Source of the DNA: Poritiphilus flavus
Lineage (GTDB): Bacteria; Bacteroidota; Bacteroidia; Flavobacteriales; Flavobacteriaceae
Direction: 5' to 3'
NCBI RefSeq assembly: GCF_009901585.1
Contig: NZ_WXYO01000008.1
Coordinates: 1-64,000 of the forward strand
Length of the DNA: 64,000 nt
The notes below the pieces were generated by a model. It searched no databases and was not told where the DNA came from. It worked only from the letters and a program-made list of their open reading frames with translations. Shown here in pieces: positions 58,629 to 64,000 of this stretch. Position numbers and translations under genes: made by a program. The first letter of the stretch is position 1, and each line of letters opens with the position of its first letter.

Positions 58629-59741
58629 ATGAATAAATACCTAAAATATGGATTGATAGGGGTAACGGCCATCCTGATTCTTTGGGCCACCGCTTATTTC
58701 ATTAAGCAAAACAGTACTCCTACCCAACTCTATGAGACAGAAACACTTGAGAAAAAAGATATCATCAATAAGGTGATTGTCACCGGTAAGGTTATCCCTG
58801 AAGATGAGATCAATATAAAACCTCAGATATCCGGCATCATAGACAAGATCTTTCTGGAAGAAGGGGTCAAGGTCAAGGCCGGGGATCTTATCGCCAAGAT
58901 CAAGGTGGTACCTAATGAGCAATCCCTAAACCAGGCGCGCGGACGGGTACGGAACGCGGAGATCGCCCTGGGCAATACCGAGATTGAGTATAAAAGAAAT
59001 AAAGCACTTTTTGACAAGGGAGTGATTTCCAGCCAGGATTTCAATAATCTGCAGCTGCAATATGACCAGGCCATTCAGGAATTGGACAATGCCAAGTCTG
59101 ACTACCAGATCATTCGCGTTGGTTCTGCCGGAGGTTCTGCCACCGCCAATACCAACATCAGGGCTACCGTCTCCGGGACCATCCTGGAGATCCCTATCAA
59201 AGAAGGGGACCAGGTCATTCAAAGTAACAACTTTAATGACGGGACCACCATCGCCACCATTGCGGATATGACCAAAATGATCTTTGAGGGTGAGGTAGAT
59301 GAGGCCGAGGTTGGCAAGCTTCACGTAGGTATGCCACTTGAGATAAACCTCGGAGCCCTGGAAAAGGACAAATTCGACGCCAAACTGAAGTTCATCGCCC
59401 CAAAGGGTGTTGAAGAAGAAGGAGCTGTTCAATTCAAAATCGAGGGTGACCTGGTTGTAAATGACAGCACCTATGTCAGGGCAGGTTACAGTGCCAATGC
59501 TTCCATAGTGCTCGAAGAGAAAAAGGATGTGCTGGCCATTAAAGAAGCCTTGCTTCAATTCGACAAGGAAACTGAAGAACCCTTCGTAGAAGTAGAAGTG
59601 GCCCAGAACGAATTTGAACGCAGGGATATAGAGTTGGGGATCAGTGATGGTATTGATGTGGAGGTAGTTTCCGGAGTCGATGAAGATGCCAAGATCAAGG
59701 TATGGAACAAGCTGGAGAAGAGTGACGACGACTCAGATTAA
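58629..59741 (+). CDS. Periplasmic adaptor (HlyD/MacA/RND type) of exporter operon 2
   Basis: A 370-residue membrane-fusion protein closely parallel to the adaptor at 54190 (369 aa). It has an N-terminal anchor (YGLIGVTAILILWATAYFI), lipoyl halves (VTGKVIPEDEINIKPQISGIIDKIFLEEGVKV and ATVSGTILEIPIKEGDQVIQSNNFNDGTTIA), a coiled-coil hairpin (LFDKGVISSQDFNNLQLQYDQAIQEL) and beta domains with FEGEVDEAEVGKLHVGMPLEI. The acidic ending (EKSDDDSD) is special to this copy. It is followed by the TolC gene. Confidence 0.93.
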   Translation: MNKYLKYGLIGVTAILILWATAYFIKQNSTPTQLYETETLEKKDIINKVIVTGKVIPEDEINIKPQISGIIDKIFLEEGVKVKAGDLIAKIKVVPNEQSLNQARGRVRNAEIALGNTEIEYKRNKALFDKGVISSQDFNNLQLQYDQAIQELDNAKSDYQIIRVGSAGGSATANTNIRATVSGTILEIPIKEGDQVIQSNNFNDGTTIATIADMTKMIFEGEVDEAEVGKLHVGMPLEINLGALEKDKFDAKLKFIAPKGVEEEGAVQFKIEGDLVVNDSTYVRAGYSANASIVLEEKKDVLAIKEALLQFDKETEEPFVEVEVAQNEFERRDIELGISDGIDVEVVSGVDEDAKIKVWNKLEKSDDDSD

Positions 59742-59784
59742 ATCAATCAACCATATTACAAATCTCAAAATCAAAAAACGACTT

Positions 59785-61125
59785 ATGAGAATCAAGATAA
59801 CTGTATTGTTGCTCCTATGCAGCGTGGGAATGCTTTCGGCTCAATTGAGAAAATGGACGCTGGAAGAGTGTGTTACTTACGCCGTAGAGAACAACCTGAC
59901 TATAGAACAATTTGAGCTGGACCTGGAAAACGCTCAGATCGATGAATCCGATGCCATCGGGAACATGCTGCCAACCTTAAACGGAGATGCAAGGCTTACA
60001 GAGAACCTCGGTCTCTCTTTTAACCCTACTTCCCAGGAACCGGTAAGTACGCAGCTTAACTTTACGGGAAACCTGACCTCAACCCTTAACATGTTCGACG
60101 GGCTTAGGAATATCAGGCAATTGCAAAGGGCCAAACTCAATGCGATTTCTAATCAATACCGTCTGGATGACCTGAAGGATGATATACGCCTGAATGTGGC
60201 AAATGCATATCTGCAGGTGTTGTCAAACAAGGAACAGCTAAAAGTATTCAGAGCGCAGTACGCCGTCACCGAGCAAGACCTTAAAAGAACTAAGGAATTA
60301 GTAGAAGCCGGGACTTCTCCAAGAGGTGATCTTTTGGAAATTGAGGCTACCGCGGCTAACCAGGAACAGCAGGTGATCAATGGCGAAAGCCTGGTGCTGA
60401 TCTCCATTGTGAATCTGGCTCAGTTGCTGCAGATCACGGACTATGAAAACTTTGATATTGCGGATGAAGAGTTTGATATCCCTCCTTCGGACATCTTAAA
60501 TAACTCCGCAAAAGTTATATACGATAAGGCGCTGTCCTTTAGGAACGACATTAAGCTTTCTCAGGCCAATGTGGAGGTGGCAGAAAAAGATGTTCAAATA
60601 GCAAAAGGAGCATATTTTCCCACCCTTTCGGCCTTTGTCAACTACAACACGAGATACTCGGATCAAAACCTGGTTTCGGTAACCGATCTGTCCGTAATTC
60701 CGTTTGTAGATCAGTTATGGATCTTTGATGGTCTTGCTTATGGATTCTCACTGAATGTCCCATTTTTTAACGGATGGAGCACTCGAAACAATGTACAGCG
60801 TCAGAAGATCAGTTTGGAAAGAGCGAAACTGGATTTTGAGCAAACCAAGCTGGAATTAGAATCCAATATCCAACAGGCCTATGTTGATGTAACCACTTTT
60901 GATAAGGCCTATCAGGCAGCCCAAAAGACCCTGGATGCCAGGAGAATAGCTTACCAGTACGCCAAGGACCGTTTTGATGTTGGTTTGATGAACGCATTCG
61001 ATTTTAGCCAGGCGCAGTCCAGATTGGACAATGCGGAAGCGGATGTGATCCGTACCAAATACGACTATATCTTCAGGCTTAAGATACTGGAGTTCTACTT
61101 CGGAATCCCACTCGCGTTGGATTAA
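59785..61125 (+). CDS. TolC-family outer-membrane efflux protein
   Basis: A 446-residue outer-membrane factor with signal peptide MRIKITVLLLLCSVGMLSAQ. The mature part starts RKWTLEECVTYAVENNLTIEQFELDLENAQIDE and contains the two-fold repeated helical hairpins typical of TolC (AKLNAISNQYRLDDLKDDIRLNVANAYLQVL; RAKLDFEQTKLELESNIQQAYVDVTTF). Between them lie beta-strand segments (GLSFNPTSQEPVSTQLNFTGNLTS). It makes the exit duct for the exporter. The ATG at 59785 is chosen because it begins the signal peptide; a longer frame from 59680 overlaps the adaptor gene. It is the last gene of operon 2. Confidence 0.94.
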   Translation: MRIKITVLLLLCSVGMLSAQLRKWTLEECVTYAVENNLTIEQFELDLENAQIDESDAIGNMLPTLNGDARLTENLGLSFNPTSQEPVSTQLNFTGNLTSTLNMFDGLRNIRQLQRAKLNAISNQYRLDDLKDDIRLNVANAYLQVLSNKEQLKVFRAQYAVTEQDLKRTKELVEAGTSPRGDLLEIEATAANQEQQVINGESLVLISIVNLAQLLQITDYENFDIADEEFDIPPSDILNNSAKVIYDKALSFRNDIKLSQANVEVAEKDVQIAKGAYFPTLSAFVNYNTRYSDQNLVSVTDLSVIPFVDQLWIFDGLAYGFSLNVPFFNGWSTRNNVQRQKISLERAKLDFEQTKLELESNIQQAYVDVTTFDKAYQAAQKTLDARRIAYQYAKDRFDVGLMNAFDFSQAQSRLDNAEADVIRTKYDYIFRLKILEFYFGIPLALD

Positions 61126-61150
61126 CAAAGGGAATAAAATAATACCAGAT

Positions 61151-61180
61151 AACCCTAAGGTTTTTTGATCTTAGGGTTTA
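61151..61180 (+). terminator. Intrinsic terminator after the TolC gene, overlapping the tsaB promoter
   Basis: AACCCTAAG (61151-61159) pairs with CTTAGGGTT (61170-61178), loop gttttttgat, then T/A-rich sequence. The right arm runs straight into TATTTTTG. Confidence 0.85.
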
Positions 61181-61186
61181 TTTTTG
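61179..61186 (+). promoter_or_regulatory. -7 box (TATTTTTG) immediately before tsaB
   Basis: TATTTTTG ends 5 bases before the tsaB ATG (61191). The transcript would start at or next to the initiation codon, i.e. a leaderless mRNA. Confidence 0.65.
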
Positions 61187-61190
61187 CCTT

Positions 61191-61862
61191 ATGGCTAAAA
61201 TCTTAAATCTGGAGACTGCAACCACTAACTGCTCCGTTAGTCTTGCTGTGGATGGTGAGATCGTTGCGCTTAAAGAGGAAAACACTCCTAATTATTCGCA
61301 TTCAGAACAATTGCATCTTTTTATTGGCGCTGTGCTGAAGGAAGCATCCCTGTCTTTCCCGGATCTGGATGCCATTGCGGTGAGTAAGGGGCCTGGTTCC
61401 TATACCGGATTGCGCATAGGGGTCTCCGCGGCCAAAGGACTGTGTTACGCACAGGATATTCCTTTGATAGCGGTTCCTACACTTTTGAGCCTGGCACATC
61501 AGGTTCAGATAGAGGATGGATTCCTGATCCCTGTATTGGATGCGAGGCGTATGGAAGTCTATGCGGCCGTTTTTGATCCCCGGTACAATGAGCTTCGTAG
61601 TACCTGGGCAGAGATCATTTCAGAGGCTTCTTTTTCCGATTATCTGGAAAGAGGTCCGGTGCATCTTATCGGTAGCGGAGCTGCCAAAAGTGGGGAAGTG
61701 ATCCAAAACACTAATCTTGTATTGCATACGGATGTCTTTCCCTCTGCCCGTGAAATGGGGAGGATCTCTTTTGAAGCATATGAGAACAGGGCGTTCGAAG
61801 ACGTCGCCTATTTTGAGCCATACTACTTAAAAGACTTCATTCTTACCGGAAAGGGCAAGTAG
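61191..61862 (+). CDS. tsaB: tRNA threonylcarbamoyladenosine biosynthesis protein TsaB
   Basis: TsaB is the scaffold partner of TsaD in making t6A at position 37 of ANN-decoding tRNAs. The 223-residue protein shows the actin/ASKHA-like opening MAKILNLETATTNCSVSLAVDGEIVALKEE, then YSHSEQLHLFIGAVL and AIAVSKGPGSYTGLRIGVSAAKGLCYA, the best-conserved segment of the family. It ends with the usual C-terminal domain (VAYFEPYYLKDF). Length is normal. It lies directly behind an intrinsic terminator with its -7 box five bases before the ATG. Confidence 0.95.
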   Translation: MAKILNLETATTNCSVSLAVDGEIVALKEENTPNYSHSEQLHLFIGAVLKEASLSFPDLDAIAVSKGPGSYTGLRIGVSAAKGLCYAQDIPLIAVPTLLSLAHQVQIEDGFLIPVLDARRMEVYAAVFDPRYNELRSTWAEIISEASFSDYLERGPVHLIGSGAAKSGEVIQNTNLVLHTDVFPSAREMGRISFEAYENRAFEDVAYFEPYYLKDFILTGKGK

Positions 61863-61894
61863 ATCAATTAGATGTTATACAGACTTCGAATATC

Positions 61895-62611
61895 CTAAGG
61901 CCTGGCGGTAGATCCGTCCGGTGAGATGTCCATTTTGGATTTTTCGGATTTGATCTTGTTGTAGTAGTTCAAGAGGGCTACTACTTCGTTCTCTTTCCTT
62001 AGTTTGAGTTTGTTTTCACCAACGAACTTCTTCACTGCAGACGCCTCATCACTTAAGTAATAGAAGAGTTCCCTTTTGTTTAGATCGATCCTCTCAAAAA
62101 GGTTATCACCTATTTTCAGGTAATACTCAAAATCGTCTTCGTACTTAGCGGGGGTCATGGACTCGTAACCGTGCTCGGGATTCGTCGCTTTCAGGAGTCG
62201 TTTCTTTGGCTGTAGGAACAGTACGACCTCCCCGCTGTTTAGCGGATTGAAATACCCTCTGCGATACTTCCCTTTATAGCGGTATTTGTGTACTTCAAAG
62301 GTCTTCCCGTCTAACTCTACCACGATATTTTCACGTTTGAGCAGTTTCAGGGGTTTTTGTTGATTGCTGAGGAATTCCATTTCGTCGCTGAACGCGTTAT
62401 AGCGCATAGGTCTGCTGGTCTCAGATCCGCCGTTTATGGTTGTTTTGCCGGTTTTGTAAAGCTCATTCATATACGGAGTTCCCTCTGTAGGCGCATCATA
62501 GAAAGTGATCTCTAACTGCCCGTGATAGGCGGTTTGCGGATTTCCGTTGAATTGGGAAAATAACGCCAGGGTAGATAAACAGGCTAAAAAAGATAATATG
62601 ATAGTTTTCAT
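61895..62611 (-). CDS. Secreted hypothetical protein
   Basis: A 238-residue exported protein with signal peptide MKTIILSFLACLSTLALFSQ. The mature part is rich in charged residues and aromatic residues (RNFSDE-type turns, HKYRYKGKYRRGYFNPLNSGEVVLFLQPKKRLLKA, YEDDFEYYLKIGDNLFERIDLNKRELFYYLSDEASAVKKFV). I do not recognise a named family; similar periplasmic or outer-membrane-associated hypothetical proteins occur in many flavobacteria. The two genes upstream on this strand (mscS, DUF255 protein) give no functional clue. A -7 box lies at 62667-62674. Confidence 0.75.
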   Translation of the reverse strand: MKTIILSFLACLSTLALFSQFNGNPQTAYHGQLEITFYDAPTEGTPYMNELYKTGKTTINGGSETSRPMRYNAFSDEMEFLSNQQKPLKLLKRENIVVELDGKTFEVHKYRYKGKYRRGYFNPLNSGEVVLFLQPKKRLLKATNPEHGYESMTPAKYEDDFEYYLKIGDNLFERIDLNKRELFYYLSDEASAVKKFVGENKLKLRKENEVVALLNYYNKIKSEKSKMDISPDGSTARP

Positions 62612-62666
62612 TGTGTAATTACGTTAAAATATTATCTAATAAGATACTAAAATTCCGGGAATTAGG

Positions 62667-62674
62667 CAAATCTA
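62667..62674 (-). promoter_or_regulatory. -7 box (TAGATTTG) of the secreted hypothetical gene, inside the mscS stop codon
   Basis: On the minus strand 62674 to 62667 reads TAGATTTG. Its first three bases are the TAG stop codon of mscS. The leader to the ATG at 62611 would be about 50 bases. Confidence 0.5.
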
Positions 62675-63493
62675 ACCAACCTGATGTACCGTACGCTGAG
62701 GGAATGGAATTTCGATGTTTTCTTCGTCAAAACGATGCTTTAATTCCTCTAAAACATGGAAATGCGCAGGCCAGAAATCATCGTTTCCAGCCCAGAACCT
62801 GAGACTTAAGTTGACCGAACTTTCAGCCAGTTCGCCTACATATACTTCCGGGGCGGGATCCGTTAAGATTCCCGGGGTTTCAGCGCAGATCTGAAGCAAT
62901 ATGTCCTTAGCCTTTTTTATATTCGATCCGTAACCGATCCCGACATCAATCTTATCCCTGCGGGTATTCTCAGCATTGTAGTTTATGATATTGTTATTTG
63001 AAAGTTGTCCATTGGGAATTATGGCCAACTGGTTTCCGAAAGTATTCAATTTGGTAGTGAAAATAGAGATTTCCTTTACCACCCCATCCACACCTTGTGC
63101 GGAGATGAAATCACCTATTTTGAAGGGTTTGAACAGTAGTATTAAAACCCCGCCTGCAAAGTTCGCCAGGCTCCCCTGTAGCGCCAGCCCAATGGCCAGT
63201 CCGGCCGCACCGATTATGGCAACCAGGGAAGAAGACTTTACCCCTAGTTGCGTGATCACCAGTACAAAGAGCAGCACTTTCAGAGCGATCTTTATAAAAC
63301 TCTGAAGAAAACTCTCCAGGGTGAGGTCGTAATCCCGTTTTTCGAAAAACTTACGTACAAGTCGGTTGATGAACTTAATGATCCAGAGACCGACGATCAG
63401 GATGATAATGGCCAGTATTAAGTTTGGGAAGAAATCCCAGGCCCAGTTGATGAGTTGATCTATATGTTCCTTGTAATTTGTAAACTTTTCCAT
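62672..63493 (-). CDS. mscS: Small-conductance mechanosensitive channel, MscS family
   Basis: A 273-residue channel that opens under membrane tension to release solutes in hypo-osmotic shock. It has three helices (LINWAWDFFPNLILAIIILIVGLWII; FIKIALKVLLFVLVITQLGV; and the pore helix AIIGAAGLAIGLALQGSLANFAGGVLILLFKPFKIGDFI, which has the Gly/Ala packing pattern of MscS TM3). The cytoplasmic beta and alpha/beta domains follow (GVVKEISIFTTKLNTFGNQLAIIPNGQLSNNNIINY; VGIGYGSNIKKAKDIL). The C-terminal VNLSLRFWAGNDDFWPAHFHVLEELKHRFDEENIEIPFPQRTVH matches the E. coli-size class. Length is close to the 286 residues of E. coli MscS. Confidence 0.94.
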   Translation of the reverse strand: MEKFTNYKEHIDQLINWAWDFFPNLILAIIILIVGLWIIKFINRLVRKFFEKRDYDLTLESFLQSFIKIALKVLLFVLVITQLGVKSSSLVAIIGAAGLAIGLALQGSLANFAGGVLILLFKPFKIGDFISAQGVDGVVKEISIFTTKLNTFGNQLAIIPNGQLSNNNIINYNAENTRRDKIDVGIGYGSNIKKAKDILLQICAETPGILTDPAPEVYVGELAESSVNLSLRFWAGNDDFWPAHFHVLEELKHRFDEENIEIPFPQRTVHQVG

Positions 63494-63561
63494 GGTAGAT
63501 TAAAATAGTAATTAACGGATCGAGAATTAACTCAAAATTAGTCTATAAAGCGCTTAATTGT

Positions 63562-64000
63562 TCAATTTTGAAGGATTTGTTCCAGAGCTTTTTCGGCTTC
63601 GGTTTCCGGAAGCCTGCAGGCCCCCTCCTTACACACATAGATCAAGGTTTTACCCGTCACATATCTGTTCTTTAGCAAGCTCAGACCACCTTCTTCTGCA
63701 GTAGCTGTTATGATGGTATTAGGCAGGTATTTGTGATGGAATTCAGATGCTTTTTCCCTGTATTCAGGTCCAACTATGGCAATTTCATAGAACGGTTTGT
63801 CCATAAAAAGGGCCAAACGCGCCCAATTCGCATGGCTGTGAATATTGTCTTCCAGGGAGTTTCTCATGGCAAGCATCATACCTTTTGCTACCGTACTATA
63901 TTTTTCTTCCGGGTATAATTTCCCTATCCTGTAAAGGGTCTCCGCCAGTATGGAATTGGAGGAAGGGATAACGTTGTCCTGGGTTTCAAGGGTCTTGCGG
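63562..64000 (-). CDS. Thioredoxin-domain (DUF255/YyaL-like) protein, C-terminal part (partial)
   Basis: Only the 3' end lies in the window; the frame is open to the right edge. The visible ~145 residues read (from the edge) RKTLETQDNVIPSSNSILAETLYRIGKLYPEEKYS..., then AMRNSLEDNIHSHANWARLALFMDKPFYEIAIVGPEYREKASEFHHKYLPNTIITATAEEGGLSLLKNRYVTGKTLIYVCKEGACRLPETEAEKAL. The DNxxPSxNS motif and the terminal CKEGACRLP pattern are typical of the (alpha/alpha)6-toroid end of DUF255/SPATA20-type proteins. These proteins begin with a thioredoxin domain outside the window. Their biochemical role is not settled. The gene lies upstream of mscS with a 68-base gap. Confidence 0.82.
   Translation of the reverse strand, partial: RKTLETQDNVIPSSNSILAETLYRIGKLYPEEKYSTVAKGMMLAMRNSLEDNIHSHANWARLALFMDKPFYEIAIVGPEYREKASEFHHKYLPNTIITATAEEGGLSLLKNRYVTGKTLIYVCKEGACRLPETEAEKALEQILQN

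Overview
The window is from a member of the Bacteroidota, almost certainly a marine Flavobacteriaceae species. The evidence is the gene set: the type IX secretion gene sprA and a T9SS type B sorting domain, alternative complex III fused to an aa3 oxidase operon, and a two-domain malic enzyme. In addition, many genes are preceded by the TAnnTTTG -7 box of the Bacteroidota housekeeping sigma factor. I cannot name the genus with confidence. No rRNA, tRNA, CRISPR array, prophage or insertion sequence was recognised.

Layout. 1-508: tail of a secreted Ig-like adhesin. 509-1109: a 600-base non-coding stretch made largely of degenerate 6-, 7- and 8-bp repeats, followed by a cation/proton antiporter on the minus strand. 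2638-7003: rimP-nusA-infB translation/transcription operon behind an attenuator-like hairpin. 7074-7460: SPOR-domain protein. 7680-19416: one long respiratory operon, actABCDEF (alternative complex III) followed by coxB and coxA, closed by a strong terminator. 19554-26902: GIN-domain protein, acyl-CoA dehydrogenase/oxidase, pckA, ruvB, cytochrome P450. 27066-30126: an unusual module with a DUF4242/cyclase-like/AraC fusion, a secreted DUF4242 protein and a leucine-rich-repeat lipoprotein. 30193-36112: queG, a sodium:solute symporter, maeB, ruvA. 36119-43269: sprA, interrupted by a single-base frameshift. 43390-46019: gcvH, vanZ-like, two TonB paralogues separated by hairpin repeats. 46255-51471: second respiratory cluster (heme O synthase, two subunit III proteins, subunit IV, an SCO-like protein, SCO1, DUF420/CtaM-like, a small CxxC protein). 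51581-61125: two adjacent, paralogous MacAB-type export operons. 61191-64000: tsaB, a secreted hypothetical, mscS and the end of a DUF255 protein.

How it fits together. The two respiratory clusters together encode quinol oxidation by ACIII, electron transfer to an aa3-type oxidase, and the factors that farnesylate heme and load copper. The malic enzyme, PEP carboxykinase and acyl-CoA dehydrogenase supply central carbon flux. SprA, the sorting-domain protein and the TonB pair belong to the outer-membrane secretion and uptake machinery typical of gliding flavobacteria.

The most interesting points are: (i) a duplicated permease-permease-adaptor unit in which only one copy has an ATPase and a TolC, with both operons preceded by the same GTAAC-N17-GTCYTAT element; (ii) the DUF4242/degenerate cyclase/AraC fusion next to a secreted DUF4242 protein, with direct repeats in both upstream regions; (iii) the heptad repeat arrays with an embedded 18-bp palindrome; (iv) the one-base break in sprA; and (v) extra domains on ActA (sixth heme) and ActC (helix-hairpin-helix).
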